A program made the position numbers and the translations under genes. A stretch of 64,000 bases of DNA, from contig NZ_JARWNX010000026.1 in NCBI RefSeq assembly GCF_029868385.1, forward strand, positions 1 through 64,000, in the 5' to 3' direction. Under the pieces are notes generated by a model. The model had not been told where the DNA came from, made no database searches, and saw only the letters and a list, made by a program, of their open reading frames with translations. This document shows, in pieces, positions 9,601 through 18,103 of the stretch. Within the stretch, counting starts at the first letter, position 1, and each line of letters starts with the position of its first letter. Source of the stretch: Nocardia cyriacigeorgica (lineage in GTDB: Bacteria; Actinomycetota; Actinomycetes; Mycobacteriales; Mycobacteriaceae).

Positions 9601-10745
9601 GCTTCGCCGAATACTCCGAGCGCTACCGGCACAGTCGGATGCGGGCCCAGCGCGCCATCGCGGTGTACTTCGCGTTCATCGCGGCCTGGTCGGATCTGGC
9701 GCTGGCCATGGTCGTGTTCGTCGGCGCCCGCGAGATCGCGAGCGGCGCCACCAGCGCGGGCACGCTCGTCGCGTTCGTGCTCTATCTGGAATTGCTGTTC
9801 GGCCCGGTGCAGCATCTGTCCCAGGTCTTCGACGGCTACCAGCAGGCCAAGGTCGGTCTGCGACGGATCGGCGCGCTGTTGCGCACGGAGTCCTCGATCG
9901 CCGCCGATCCCGCCGATGCCGTCACCGTCACCGGTCGACTGAACGGCGCCGTCGCCCTCGACCGGGTGCGCTTCGGCTATCCGGGCACCGAGCAGCTCGC
10001 GCTCGACGGCGTCACACTGGATATCCCGGCGGGCTCCACGCTGGCCTTGGTCGGTGCGACGGGCGCGGGCAAATCGACCATCGTCAAACTGCTCGCCCGG
10101 TTGTACGACCTACCGCCCGACGGTGCGGGCGCGGTCCGGGTGGACGGGGTGGATCTGCGCGATTACCGCCTCGGCGACTATCGCGCCCGGCTCGGCATCG
10201 TCCCGCAGGAACCTCACTTGTTCACCGGCGACATCGCCAGCAACATTGCATTCGGGAAACCATCGGCGACCGCACAAGAGATAGCGGCCGCCGCCGATGC
10301 GGTCGGTGCGACCCCGATGATCGCCGCCTTACCGCTCGGACTGAGCCAACCGGTGGGTGAGCGCGGACGCGGATTGTCGGCCGGGCAGCGGCAGCTCATC
10401 GCCCTGGCCCGAGCCGAACTGGTCGACCCCGACCTGCTGCTCCTGGACGAGGCGACAGCCACCCTCGACCCGGCAACCGAGGAATCGGTGCTGGTAGCGA
10501 CAAGATCACTGGCACGCGACAGGACCACGGTGGTGGTGGCGCACCGGCTGGCCACGGCGGCGCGCGCCGACCGGATCGCCGTCGTCGACCACGGCCGGAT
10601 CGCCGAAATCGGCGCCCACGAGGAGTTGGTGGCCGCGCGTGGGGCATATGCCCGGCTCTGGGCAGCGGCCGGAGAAAGGGAGGGAATATTCTCAGCAGAG
10701 GACGAGTCGTCACCTGTGAGGAGCGGCCTGTCCGCCGGTCGGTAG
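6612..10745 (+). CDS. Single-chain ABC exporter (TMD-NBD-TMD-NBD) with an insertion in NBD1
   Basis: A 1377-residue fusion of two half-exporters, similar in layout to mycobacterial multidrug exporters such as Rv0194. Each half has a six-helix exporter domain (about residues 30-330 and 775-1080) and an ATPase domain. NBD1 has Walker A GPAGSGKTT (near 393), signature LSGGQRQR (near 646) and Walker B LILDDATS. Its Q-loop is VVFDDPFLF, lacking the usual glutamine, and aspartate replaces the catalytic glutamate. NBD2 is canonical (GATGAGKST, VPQEPHLF, LSAGQRQ, LLLLDEAT). One ATP site is therefore expected to be degenerate. About 140 residues of low-complexity Pro/Thr/Asp/Arg-rich sequence are inserted in NBD1 between Walker A and the Q-loop (about 425-565). 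The start is taken as GTG 6612; GTG 6633 is an alternative. Substrate unknown. Confidence 0.9.
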   Translation: MVDGGLVVNGSARVSTKSAGGTEAGSPGWIRRLWLESWQHRRTVAGIAAAVLAGAAAEIIAPLLTKRAVDAAGIGDTDVIGTVAALLVLLAVGRFAASFGRRLLAGRLSLDVQHSLRVDLLGSLQRLDGAGQDAIRTGQVVSRSITDLQLVQGLLAMAPLSGMSLLQFVLAAAVMMWLSPLLATVALLVVPAVAVVVYRIRPRLYAATWSAQQRAADLAQHVEETVTGVRVVKGFGQEARMVDLLERHGRTLFAERMRAAVINSRFAPTLAAIPQIGLVAVVGLGGLLAIRGSIGLGTFLAFTAYVATMTTTARTMASVVIMAQLTRAAAERVYQVIDAAPTVADPDDPSDLPDGPLGIDLAALTFGFDPDRPVLRDLDLTVRPGETVAIIGPAGSGKTTLSLLLPRFYAPDSGAIHLFGAAPGAATSAPTGHTGRPTGHCAPHVDPPSPHPSATMGHTGSDAPNTLPPSEYTASDDVLPSRDLTALSTGDPVPGGVAGQPDRHVEIRAPRAAEPHATTDPGMPAHRTAERTDGPRDRPSTATGDPNRMTGDPDHMTGDPDRSGPTDYRVDIARLRASDLRAAMGVVFDDPFLFSDTIAANIALGSPEATDAEIRWAAKQAAADDFIGELPDGYDTVVGERGLTLSGGQRQRIALARALLARPRILILDDATSAVDAVTETAIFDALPDRGERTTIILAHRESTLAHADRVIRLPAPAYAQPGAVAVVPERPRRVTRGAGRAAAADLSETPELRRTIERLPPATEEPGLDDTRLRTPDPGFRLLRLLWPVRALVLTVMVLLALEALIGIGFPPIVRYAIDAGVGGGESSALLRAAALGAVLVLAGWIVGAATTRLTARTGERVLYGLRVRSYAHIQRLGLDYYERELSGRIMTRMTTDVDALSTFLQTGVSTALVSALSLVAIAMALLVIDYTLALVVLLGVLPPLVLATVVFRRVSSAAYTISREHVSTVNADFQENISGLRAVQAYRHEPLAARRFAEYSERYRHSRMRAQRAIAVYFAFIAAWSDLALAMVVFVGAREIASGATSAGTLVAFVLYLELLFGPVQHLSQVFDGYQQAKVGLRRIGALLRTESSIAADPADAVTVTGRLNGAVALDRVRFGYPGTEQLALDGVTLDIPAGSTLALVGATGAGKSTIVKLLARLYDLPPDGAGAVRVDGVDLRDYRLGDYRARLGIVPQEPHLFTGDIASNIAFGKPSATAQEIAAAADAVGATPMIAALPLGLSQPVGERGRGLSAGQRQLIALARAELVDPDLLLLDEATATLDPATEESVLVATRSLARDRTTVVVAHRLATAARADRIAVVDHGRIAEIGAHEELVAARGAYARLWAAAGEREGIFSAEDESSPVRSGLSAGR
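8238..8297 (+). repeat. 21-bp in-frame tandem repeat, 2.9 copies
   Basis: Three near-identical 21-base units start at 8238, 8259 and 8280 and encode TGDPNRM, TGDPDHM and TGDPDR. They lie inside the low-complexity insertion of the exporter's first ATPase domain and suggest growth by replication slippage. Confidence 0.85.
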
Positions 10746-10868
10746 CACCACCAATTCGGGGCTGGGCCTATCCTCGACAGAGGGCGCATCGGCGCGTATC
10801 CGCCGATCCCCGTGCCGGGCACGTCACAACGTCGCAGCGCGAAGAACGAAATGAGGCGAACACCTGCT

Positions 10869-13800
10869 GTGAGCAGCTCAACTTCCCAGTTCGGACAGAA
10901 CCAGTGGCTAGTCGACGAGATGTATCAGAAGTTCAAGAAGGATCCATCATCGGTCGATGCAAGTTGGCACGAGTTCCTCGCCGATTACACCCCCGACGCT
11001 TCCGGTGACGCCGCCGCCGGTCAGCCGTCGCCAGCGCAGGCCCCGGCACCCGCGCAGGCTGCGACGACCGCACCGGTGAACTCCGCGCCCGTTCCGGCGC
11101 CCGCGCCCAAGGCCGCAGCACCCGCCCCGAAGGCGGCGCCCACGCCCGCCGCAACGGCTCCGGCTGCCGCGGCTCCCGCCAAGGCCGCGCCCGCACCGCA
11201 GCAGGCGCGCGCGCCGAAGACCACTCCGGCCCCCACCTCCAACGCCGCGCCCACCTCCGGCGCGCCCAAGCCCGCCGCCGCGGCGGACGAGGCGAAGGTA
11301 CTGCGCGGTGCGGCCGCCGCGGTGGCGAAGAACATGTCGGCCTCGCTGAGCATTCCCACCGCGACCAGCGTCCGGGCCATCCCCGCGAAGCTGATGATCG
11401 ACAACCGTCTGGTCATCAACAACCATCTGGCCCGTACCCGCGGCGGCAAGATCTCGTTCACCCATCTGCTCGGCTACGCGATCGTGCAGGCGGTCAAGGC
11501 GTTCCCGAACATGAACCGGCATTTCGCCGAGGTCGACGGCAAGCCGAACGCCATCACCCCCGCCCACACCAACCTCGGTCTCGCCATCGACCTGCCGGGT
11601 AAGGACGGCAACCGCTCGCTGGTCGTCGCCGCCATCAAGGGCACCGAGGAGATGACCTTCGGGCAGTTCCACACCGCCTACGAAGACATCGTGCGCCGGG
11701 CCCGCGAGGGCAAGCTCACCGCAGAGGATTTCAGCGGCGTCACCATCTCGCTCACCAACCCCGGCACCATCGGCACCGTGCATTCGGTGCCGCGGCTGAT
11801 GTCGGGCCAGGGCGCCATCATCGGCGCGGGCGCGATGGAGTACCCGGCCGAGTTCCAGGGTATGAGCGATGACCGGCTCGCCGATCTCGGCGTCGGCAAG
11901 CTGATGACGCTGACCTCGACCTACGATCACCGCATCATCCAGGGCGCCGAATCCGGCGATTTCCTGCGCACCATCCACCAGCTGCTGATCAGCGACGAGT
12001 TCTTCGACGAGATCTTCCACGGTCTCGGCGTGCCGTACGAGCCGGTGCGCTGGCGCAAGGACGTCAAGGAGCGCGGCGTCGACAAGAGCACCCGCGTGCT
12101 CGAGATGATCGCCGCCTACCGCAACCGCGGCCATCTGATGGCCGACACCGATCCGCTGCGCCTGGTCAAGGACAAGTTCCGCAGCCACCCCGACCTCGAC
12201 GTCACCCAGCACGGCCTCACCCTGTGGGACCTGGACCGCACCTTCGACGTGGCGGGTTTCCACGGCCAGGAGCGGATGAAGCTGCGCGATGTGCTCTCGG
12301 TGCTGCGCGATGCCTACTGCCGCCACGTCGGTGTCGAGTACACCCACATCCTGGAGACCGACCAGCTCGAGTGGATTCAGGAGCGCGTCGAGCAGAAGCA
12401 CGTCAAGCCGACCGTCGCCCAGCAGAAGTACATCCTGAACCGGCTGAACGCGGCCGAGGCGTTCGAGACGTTCCTCCAGACCAAATACGTCGGGCAGAAG
12501 CGGTTCTCGCTGGAAGGCGCCGAGGCCGTCATCCCGATGATGGACGCGACGATCGACCAGTGCGCCGAGCATTCGCTCGACGAGGTCGTCATCGGTATGC
12601 CGCACCGCGGCCGCCTGAATGTGCTGGCCAATATCGTCGGCAAGCCCTACTCGAAGATCTTCACCGAGTTCGAGGGCAATATGAACCCGGCGGCCACCCA
12701 CGGCTCCGGTGACGTGAAATACCACCTCGGTGCGCGCGGCACCTACCTCCAGATGTTCGGCGACAACGAGATCGAGGTCTCGCTCACCGCGAACCCCTCG
12801 CACCTCGAGGCGGTCGACCCGGTGCTCGAGGGTCTGGTGCGCGCCAAGCAGGATCTGCTGGACAAGGGCGACGGCCCCGAGGGCTTCTCGGTCATGCCGC
12901 TGATGCTGCACGGTGACGCCGCGTTCGCCGGTCAGGGTGTGGTGGCCGAGACGCTGAACCTGTCGGGTCTGCGCGGTTACCGCGTCGGCGGCACCATCCA
13001 CATCGTGGTGAACAACCAGATCGGTTTCACTACCGCCCCGGAGAACAGCCGCTCCACCGAATACTCCACCGATATCGCGAAGTTCATCGGTGCGCCGATC
13101 TTCCACGTCAACGGTGACGATCCGGAGGCCTGCGACTGGGTCGCGCGCCTTGCGGTCGATTTCCGGCAGAAGTTCCGCAAGGACGTGGTCATCGACCTGA
13201 TCTGCTACCGCCGCCGTGGCCACAACGAGGGCGACGACCCGTCGATGACCCAGCCGTACATGTACGACGTCATCGACACCAAGCGCTCGGTGCGCAAGAG
13301 CTACACCGAGAGCCTGATCGGCCGTGGCGATATCTCCATGAAAGAGGCCGAGGACGCGCTGCGCGACTACCAGGGCCAGCTGGAGCGCGTGTTCAACGAG
13401 GTCCGCGAGCTGGAGAAGTACTCGCCGGAGCCCAGTGAATCGGTCGAGGACGATCAGAAGGTGCCCGCGACGGTGCAGACCGCCGTGGACAAGTCGGTGC
13501 TGCAACGCATCGGCGACGCGTTCCTCAATGTGCCGGAAGGCTTCAACGTGCATCCGCGCGTCAAGCCGGTGCTGGAGAAGCGTCGCGAGATGGCCTACGA
13601 GGGCAAGGTCGACTGGGCCTTCGCCGAGCTGCTCGCCTTCGGCACCCTGATCGATGAGGGTCGCGCGGTGCGGTTGACCGGCCAGGACTCCCGTCGTGGC
13701 ACGTTCACCCAGCGTCATTCGGTGATCATCGACCGTAAGACGGCCGAGGAGTACACCCCGCTGCACAACATCGGCTCGGCGAATCCGGGCTGGTTCGCGG

Positions 13801-14660
13801 TGCACGATTCGGCGTTGAGCGAATTCGCCGCTGTCGGTTTCGAATACGGCTACTCGCTGGGCAACCCGGACGCGCTCGTGCTGTGGGAGGCGCAGTTCGG
13901 TGACTTCGTCAACGGCGCGCAGTCCATCATCGATGAGTTCATCTCCTCCGGTGAGGCCAAGTGGGGTCAGCTCTCGGAGGTCGTGCTGCTGCTGCCGCAC
14001 GGTCACGAGGGTCAGGGTCCCGACCACACCTCCGGTCGTATCGAGCGTTTCCTCCAGCTGTGCGCGGAGGGCTCGATGACGGTGGCGGTGCCGTCCACCC
14101 CGGCGAACTACTTCCATCTGCTGCGCCGCCATCAGCTCGACGGCATCCGTCGTCCGCTGATCGTCTTCACCCCGAAGTCGATGCTGCGTAACAAGGCCGT
14201 GGTCAGCGATCTGAAGGACTTCACCGAGAGCAAGTTCCACTCGGTGTTCGACGAGCCCACCTACGAGCAGGGCATCGGCGATCGCGGCAAGGTCAAGCGA
14301 GTGCTGCTGACCAGCGGCAAGCTCTACTACGAGCTGGCCGCCGCCAAGGCCAAGCAGAAGCGCGAAGACGTCGCCATCGTGCGCATCGAGCAGCTGTACC
14401 CGATGCCGAAGTTCCGTCTGAACGAGGCGCTGGCCGGTTACCCGAACGCCACCGATATCGCCTGGGTGCAGGAGGAACCGGCCAACCAGGGCGCATGGCC
14501 GTTCTTCGGCCTGAACCTGCCCGAGCTGCTGCCGGAGCGTTTCGGCAAGCTGCGCCGCATCTCGCGCCGCGCCATGTCGGCCCCGTCCTCGGGTTCGAGC
14601 AAGGTGCACGCCGTGGAGCAGGCCGAGATCATCGAAGAGGCCTTCGAACCGACCGCCTGA
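10869..14660 (+). CDS. kgd: Multifunctional 2-oxoglutarate metabolism enzyme (2-oxoglutarate decarboxylase / dehydrogenase E1-E2)
   Basis: A 1263-residue enzyme closely matching mycobacterial Kgd/SucA. It decarboxylates 2-oxoglutarate with thiamine diphosphate, giving succinic semialdehyde, 2-hydroxy-3-oxoadipate or, with partner subunits, succinyl-CoA in the TCA cycle. Order: an N-terminal helix ([15 protein letters not shown]) that binds partners; an Ala/Pro-rich linker (about residues 50-145); a succinyltransferase (E2-like) domain with catalytic [14 protein letters not shown]; then the E1 region with [11 protein letters not shown] and the ThDP-binding [10 protein letters not shown]...NNQIGFTT segment. 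The start GTG 10869 matches the mycobacterial N-terminus and follows a weak GAGG. There is no lipoyl domain. In mycobacteria it is controlled by the FHA protein GarA; that gene is not in this window. Confidence 0.97.
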   Translation: MSSSTSQFGQNQWLVDEMYQKFKKDPSSVDASWHEFLADYTPDASGDAAAGQPSPAQAPAPAQAATTAPVNSAPVPAPAPKAAAPAPKAAPTPAATAPAAAAPAKAAPAPQQARAPKTTPAPTSNAAPTSGAPKPAAAADEAKVLRGAAAAVAKNMSASLSIPTATSVRAIPAKLMIDNRLVINNHLARTRGGKISFTHLLGYAIVQAVKAFPNMNRHFAEVDGKPNAITPAHTNLGLAIDLPGKDGNRSLVVAAIKGTEEMTFGQFHTAYEDIVRRAREGKLTAEDFSGVTISLTNPGTIGTVHSVPRLMSGQGAIIGAGAMEYPAEFQGMSDDRLADLGVGKLMTLTSTYDHRIIQGAESGDFLRTIHQLLISDEFFDEIFHGLGVPYEPVRWRKDVKERGVDKSTRVLEMIAAYRNRGHLMADTDPLRLVKDKFRSHPDLDVTQHGLTLWDLDRTFDVAGFHGQERMKLRDVLSVLRDAYCRHVGVEYTHILETDQLEWIQERVEQKHVKPTVAQQKYILNRLNAAEAFETFLQTKYVGQKRFSLEGAEAVIPMMDATIDQCAEHSLDEVVIGMPHRGRLNVLANIVGKPYSKIFTEFEGNMNPAATHGSGDVKYHLGARGTYLQMFGDNEIEVSLTANPSHLEAVDPVLEGLVRAKQDLLDKGDGPEGFSVMPLMLHGDAAFAGQGVVAETLNLSGLRGYRVGGTIHIVVNNQIGFTTAPENSRSTEYSTDIAKFIGAPIFHVNGDDPEACDWVARLAVDFRQKFRKDVVIDLICYRRRGHNEGDDPSMTQPYMYDVIDTKRSVRKSYTESLIGRGDISMKEAEDALRDYQGQLERVFNEVRELEKYSPEPSESVEDDQKVPATVQTAVDKSVLQRIGDAFLNVPEGFNVHPRVKPVLEKRREMAYEGKVDWAFAELLAFGTLIDEGRAVRLTGQDSRRGTFTQRHSVIIDRKTAEEYTPLHNIGSANPGWFAVHDSALSEFAAVGFEYGYSLGNPDALVLWEAQFGDFVNGAQSIIDEFISSGEAKWGQLSEVVLLLPHGHEGQGPDHTSGRIERFLQLCAEGSMTVAVPSTPANYFHLLRRHQLDGIRRPLIVFTPKSMLRNKAVVSDLKDFTESKFHSVFDEPTYEQGIGDRGKVKRVLLTSGKLYYELAAAKAKQKREDVAIVRIEQLYPMPKFRLNEALAGYPNATDIAWVQEEPANQGAWPFFGLNLPELLPERFGKLRRISRRAMSAPSSGSSKVHAVEQAEIIEEAFEPTA

Positions 14661-14683
14661 TCACCCTCTCCCCACACCCCCGA

Positions 14684-14727
14684 CGCCGGGCCGAACCCTC
14701 TCCCCCACAGAGCGATTCGGCCCGGCG
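14684..14727 (+). terminator. Candidate stem-loop terminator after kgd
   Basis: CGCCGGGCCGAA (14684-14695) and TTCGGCCCGGCG (14716-14727) form a perfect 12-bp stem with a 20-base loop, 24 bases after the kgd stop. There is no T-run, so it may be a weak or T-less terminator. Confidence 0.55.
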
Positions 14728-14743
14728 GCGGCCGTTCAGCATC

Positions 14744-14797
14744 GAGTGGTACCTGGCTGCGGCAAACGTCGAGTAACCCCGCAGCCAGGTGCCACTC
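14744..14797 (+). repeat. Interspersed palindromic element, copy 1
   Basis: Arms GAGTGGTACCTGGCTGCGG (14744-14762) and its reverse complement with one mismatch (14779-14797) surround a loop containing CAAACGTCGAGTAACC. The same element recurs at 18034-18099 and, inverted, at 44486-44541. It lies between kgd and the toxin-antitoxin promoter. Confidence 0.85.
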
Positions 14798-14863
14798 TGC
14801 GGGTGCCGCAGGTCCATGACCTGCTCAGCGCTTCGCAGCCACCCATACCCACCGATATTACGA

Positions 14864-14877
14864 ATAACACGTATTAT
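14864..14877 (+). promoter_or_regulatory. Candidate toxin-antitoxin operator and promoter
   Basis: ATAACACGTATTAT is a 14-base palindrome with one mismatched pair, in a markedly AT-rich stretch (14855-14900) directly upstream of the antitoxin gene. Its right half, TATTAT, could also be the -10 hexamer. Type II antitoxins normally repress their own operon from such sites. Confidence 0.55.
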
Positions 14878-14911
14878 GAATACGAGTATCTCGCAATATC
14901 GGAGGAAGCTG

Positions 14912-15124
14912 ATGGCAACGACGGTCGACATCCCCGATGAGGTTCTGGACGAAGCGCTCCGACTGACCGGGCTGACCACCAAGAAGGCCGTGATCAACCT
15001 GGCCATGAACGAACTCGTCCAGGGCTATCGGCAGCGTGAAGCCTTGAGCAGGCTCTCCCGAATGAATCACAATCCCTTCCTCACCGCGGACGAACTCGCC
15101 GATGAGCGGCGAAGCAGCGAATGA
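14912..15124 (+). CDS. VapB-type antitoxin
   Basis: A 70-residue protein of the short VapB class. The N-terminus MATTVDIPDEVLDEALRLTG fits a ribbon-helix-helix-like DNA-binding domain, followed by a helix (LTTKKAVINLAMNEL). The C-terminal part (about residues 45-70, FLTADELADERR) would bind and neutralise the toxin. The start is chosen because GGAGGA lies six to eight bases upstream; longer in-frame versions have no such site. The stop overlaps the toxin start by four bases (ATGA), the usual arrangement for a toxin-antitoxin pair. Confidence 0.8.
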   Translation: MATTVDIPDEVLDEALRLTGLTTKKAVINLAMNELVQGYRQREALSRLSRMNHNPFLTADELADERRSSE

Positions 15125-15546
15125 CCACCCCGTTCTCGCGGCCCCTCTACCTGATCGATCACTCGGTCATGTCCCACTATCGGACAAGCGAACCGGTCAA
15201 GCTTGCGGTAGACCGCCTGGCGGTCTCGGGAGTGCTGTGTTCGTCGATGGTGACCATGGACGAGGCGCGGTTCAGCGCCCGCAACGCGCAGGACCTCACC
15301 TTCATCACCGAGTTGTACGGCTCGGTGTTCCACTGGCTGACAACCGATGAGACCGTCGAGCGCGAGGCGGCACGCATTCGAAAGGCGCTGTGGAAGATCG
15401 GCGCGGGCCGCGGAGCGCAAACCACCGAAGTTCAGATAGCCGCGACGGCTTTGCGGCATGCGGCCACCGTCGTGCACAACGACCGCGACTTCCTGACGAT
15501 TCATCGAGCGGTGCCCGAACTCGAGCAGCTCCGAGTGCAGCCGTGA
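15121..15546 (+). CDS. VapC-type PIN-domain ribonuclease toxin
   Basis: A 141-residue PIN-domain protein, the usual VapC length. Such toxins cut tRNA or rRNA using Mg2+ held by conserved acidic residues. Visible candidates are the aspartate of LIDHSVMSHY (residue 12), the glutamate of TMDEARFS (near 43) and the aspartates of VVHNDRDFL (near 120). The aspartate usually seen before IAATAL is replaced by glutamate (TEVQIAATAL), which still provides an acidic side chain. It is translationally coupled to the antitoxin. Confidence 0.85.
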   Translation: MTTPFSRPLYLIDHSVMSHYRTSEPVKLAVDRLAVSGVLCSSMVTMDEARFSARNAQDLTFITELYGSVFHWLTTDETVEREAARIRKALWKIGAGRGAQTTEVQIAATALRHAATVVHNDRDFLTIHRAVPELEQLRVQP

Positions 15547-15599
15547 GCAGCAGGCCGCACACCATCTGAATATCCTGTGGCCCCGTGGCGCGCGGTAGA

Positions 15600-16085
15600 T
15601 CAGGTTGTCGTGTGGTTATCGGGGCCGGGGGTGGGGAGCCAGTCGTCGCCGGTGCGGATGCGGTCGTAGGCGGCGCGGGCGGCGGCGAGGTAGTCGGCGG
15701 CTTCGAAATCGAGGTCGAGGAGGGTGGCGGCGTGGGCGGGTGGGTGGTTCATGCGGTGGCGCCAGAACTGCCAGGCGCGGGCCAGTTCGTCCACGGCGAG
15801 GCCGACGCGGTTGTGCACGGTGCAGGCCTGGCGGTTGACGCGGTCGGTGATGGCGGCGCGCACGATGTCTTCGATTTCGGCGATGCCGATATCCCACAGC
15901 ACTTCACTGCCGCTGACACCGGCGAGTGTGGTGACGTTATCGGGCCGGACCCACTGGTGCAGGTTCGCGAGCAACCATGCCGCACGCAGGATCAGCAGTT
16001 GTGAATGATCGTGCGGTACATGGCCCTCCATGGCGGAGATGAGCTCGTCCGCCGTGGGCAGCGGGCGTTCCATATCGATGAACAT
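15600..16085 (-). CDS. Hypothetical protein
   Basis: A 161-residue, mostly helical soluble protein that I do not recognise. It contains aromatic and acidic patches (NLHQWVRPDNVTT, FWRHRMNHPP) but no catalytic motif, signal peptide or membrane segment. It starts at an ATG preceded by GGTAGGAA and follows another unknown gene by six bases, so the two form an operon. It lies in the accessory patch between the toxin-antitoxin pair and an XRE regulator. Function unknown. Confidence 0.65.
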   Translation of the reverse strand: MFIDMERPLPTADELISAMEGHVPHDHSQLLILRAAWLLANLHQWVRPDNVTTLAGVSGSEVLWDIGIAEIEDIVRAAITDRVNRQACTVHNRVGLAVDELARAWQFWRHRMNHPPAHAATLLDLDFEAADYLAAARAAYDRIRTGDDWLPTPGPDNHTTT

Positions 16086-16091
16086 GGGTTC

Positions 16092-16625
16092 CTACCGTTC
16101 GCGGAGTGCGGGCCCGTTCGGAGCCGGGGCGTTGGAGTCGGTGTCGGTGACATCGAGCAGCCGCACGTCGATGGCGCGGGCCGGGAGGCTGCGGGCGAGC
16201 GAGGCCAGGATCAGCGCCGCCGAGGGGCGATAGCGGTCACGCGGCGGCTCCAGCCAATACCGCAGATTCGGTTGACGGTCCGCGGGCGAGGGCAACGCGA
16301 TCTCGGCGCCCGCCCGGAGCACCGCGACCCGCACCCGGAACAGCTGCGCCGACAAGGCGGATGGCACCGAAACATCCGGCCGCACCAGGAAAGACCAGGA
16401 CCCCGACCGCGGATGCGAAATGATCGGCCCCACCGCCTGCCGCCGCGCATGCATATCGGCGCGCACCGACTGCCCGAGCACCCCCGGCATCCGCACACAC
16501 CACACCCCCTTGGCCTGCACAAGAATTCGACCGGTACCCGCCTGCACGAGCGCATCCAACCCGCACACCTCGCGGTAGAACACGCACCGACTGGACGGAT
16601 TGTCGCCGAACGAATCGAGTCGCAT
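16092..16625 (-). CDS. Hypothetical protein
   Basis: A 177-residue protein that I cannot assign. The middle (about residues 55-125) has a conserved look, with VGPIISHPRSGSWSFLVRPDV, a hydrophobic strand (LFRVRVAVLRAGAEIALPSP) and YWLEPPRDRYRPSA, reminiscent of small actinobacterial proteins found beside XRE/DUF397 pairs. The first 50 residues include three cysteines. It shares an operon with the next unknown gene, six bases away, and points away from the XRE gene. No function proposed. Confidence 0.65.
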   Translation of the reverse strand: MRLDSFGDNPSSRCVFYREVCGLDALVQAGTGRILVQAKGVWCVRMPGVLGQSVRADMHARRQAVGPIISHPRSGSWSFLVRPDVSVPSALSAQLFRVRVAVLRAGAEIALPSPADRQPNLRYWLEPPRDRYRPSAALILASLARSLPARAIDVRLLDVTDTDSNAPAPNGPALRER

Positions 16626-16877
16626 CGCAAGACCTCTGCATCGTCGAGTAGTTGGATGGGGTGCGCCCGGCCCGATACGTGGGACCGCACCAGGAGCGGG
16701 AGGGTCTCACATGGGGCGCTCCCCTCCCGGGCACACTTATAAGGACACCGCATCTGCGGCTCAGAGAGGAGTTCAGAATCGTTTTGAGGGGAAATCTCCC
16801 CAAATCGTCAGCATCGGTGCCGAATCGGATGGATGATTTTCCCGATTCGGGAGGAACTACCAGCCACAGGGGAAGAC

Positions 16878-17765
16878 TTGCCAGACCACGACAGCACCGT
16901 CACTCGACGCCAGCTGGGCAAACGTCTGCGTGATGCACGCGAGGGAATGGGGATGACCCTCGAAGACGCAGCGACGCTCATGGAGTGGGGCAAAAGCAGC
17001 CTGCACCGCATCGAGAAGGGGCAGAATCAGAAGATCCGCATTCGGGATCTGGAGGGCTTGATCGAGATATATGGGATCGAGGAGCCTCGGGCAGCCGAGT
17101 TACGGGGCCTAGCAAGCGAGTTGGCTGGGAGACAATCATGGTGCGAGTACGGAGGGGTGGTTCCCGAGAGGTTCTTCGTATACCTGGGACTCGGGTCGGC
17201 TGCCCGTCGCCAATCGACCTATGAACCTGACCTGGTGCCAGGTCTTCTTCAGACCAGAGAATACGGGCGCACACTCGTAGCCGAAGCACTGCCCAACGAG
17301 TCACCTGACGATGTGGATCGTCGAATGGGGCCGAGGTTACGGCGACGGCAGCTTCTGACCCGAAAGACCCGGCCAGTCCAGTTCGACGCAATCCTCTCCG
17401 AAACAGTCTTACATCGCGTGATCGGCGGCCCGTCCGTGATGGCAGGACAGCTCAAACATGTCGCGGATATGAGTACCCGACCAAACATCACCGTCCGTGT
17501 GGTGCCGTTCTCCGCCGGGATGCCGGGCGGAGATCAACTCGGCTCGTTTGTCATTCTAGATTTCGATACTGACGGTCGGGGAATTCCGATCGAGCCCACT
17601 ACCGTCTACCTGGAGGGCCACACGAACGACAGCTACTCCGAGAAGGAGCACATCGTCGATAGGTACAGGCTGGCCTTCGATCGGCTCCGTCGTGCTTCCC
17701 TCGATGAAGTAGCGACCCGAAACCTGTTGCGAAAGAAGGCAAAGGAGTACGAGCGTGACCAATAG
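16878..17765 (+). CDS. XRE-family transcriptional regulator with DUF5753 domain
   Basis: A helix-turn-helix domain (about residues 10-65 from the start used here: RRQLGKRLRDAREGMGMTLEDAATLMEWGKSSLHRIEKG) is followed by a DUF5753 domain (VPGLLQTREYGRTLV, QFDAILSETVLHRVIGG, ITVRVVPFSAGMPG). This is the standard actinomycete XRE-DUF397 regulator, usually linked to development or secondary metabolism. A TTG start at 16878 is preferred for its AGGGGAAG site just upstream; ATG 16833 in the same frame is the alternative and would add 15 residues. The end overlaps the DUF397 gene by 11 bases. Confidence 0.85.
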   Translation: MPDHDSTVTRRQLGKRLRDAREGMGMTLEDAATLMEWGKSSLHRIEKGQNQKIRIRDLEGLIEIYGIEEPRAAELRGLASELAGRQSWCEYGGVVPERFFVYLGLGSAARRQSTYEPDLVPGLLQTREYGRTLVAEALPNESPDDVDRRMGPRLRRRQLLTRKTRPVQFDAILSETVLHRVIGGPSVMAGQLKHVADMSTRPNITVRVVPFSAGMPGGDQLGSFVILDFDTDGRGIPIEPTTVYLEGHTNDSYSEKEHIVDRYRLAFDRLRRASLDEVATRNLLRKKAKEYERDQ

Positions 17766-17961
17766 CCCTCTTGGAGTCCGCTGGTTCAAGAGCAGCCGCA
17801 GCGAATCCAACGGTCAGTGTGTCGAAGTAGCTCACCTCGACAACGCCCACACCGGCGTCCGCGACTCGAAGAACCCCACCGGCCCCGCCCTCGTCTTCAC
17901 CCCCGCCGCCTGGGACGACTTCCTCACCAGCGCGAAGCGCGGCCGGTTCGACCGCCCCTGA
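17755..17961 (+). CDS. DUF397 domain-containing protein
   Basis: A 68-residue protein with the hallmark RWFKSSRSESNGQCVEVAHL start and VRDSKNPTGPALVFTPAAWDDFL end of DUF397, related to the BldB family. Paired with an XRE/DUF5753 regulator such proteins are thought to form a regulatory unit that behaves like a toxin-antitoxin system; the exact mechanism is not settled. The GTG start lies inside the end of the XRE gene. Confidence 0.92.
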   Translation: MTNSPLGVRWFKSSRSESNGQCVEVAHLDNAHTGVRDSKNPTGPALVFTPAAWDDFLTSAKRGRFDRP

Positions 17962-17989
17962 ACGAGCACCCCCCCCCCGCGAACACCAG

Positions 17990-18013
17990 AAGCCGCCGGA
18001 CATCCGGCGGCTT
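17990..18013 (+). terminator. Stem-loop terminator after the DUF397 gene
   Basis: AAGCCGCCGGA and TCCGGCGGCTT form a perfect 11-bp inverted repeat with a two-base centre, followed by CTTCC. It starts 28 bases after the DUF397 stop. Confidence 0.7.
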
Positions 18014-18033
18014 CTTCCATTCACCCAGCTGCA

Positions 18034-18099
18034 CCCGTCGAGGGCACCTGGCTGCGGCAAACGTCGAGTGGGCCCCGCAGTCAGGTGCCACTCGACGGG
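18034..18099 (+). repeat. Interspersed palindromic element, copy 2
   Basis: Arms 18034-18057 and 18075-18099 pair over about 24 bases, with one missing base and one mismatch. The core TGGCTGCGGCAAACGTCGAG is identical to copy 1. It separates the convergent ends of the DUF397 gene and the P450 gene; the right arm ends five bases before the P450 stop codon. Confidence 0.88.
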
Positions 18100-18103
18100 G
18101 TGG

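Noticed and set aside
10947..14609. 1220-codon open frame antisense to kgd
   Set aside because: It mirrors the high-GC third-position pattern of kgd, has low-complexity His/Asp/Val-rich sequence and no recognisable domain.
17968..17978. Run of about ten C bases after the DUF397 gene
   Set aside because: A simple homopolymer, with no sign of phase variation because it is outside any coding frame.
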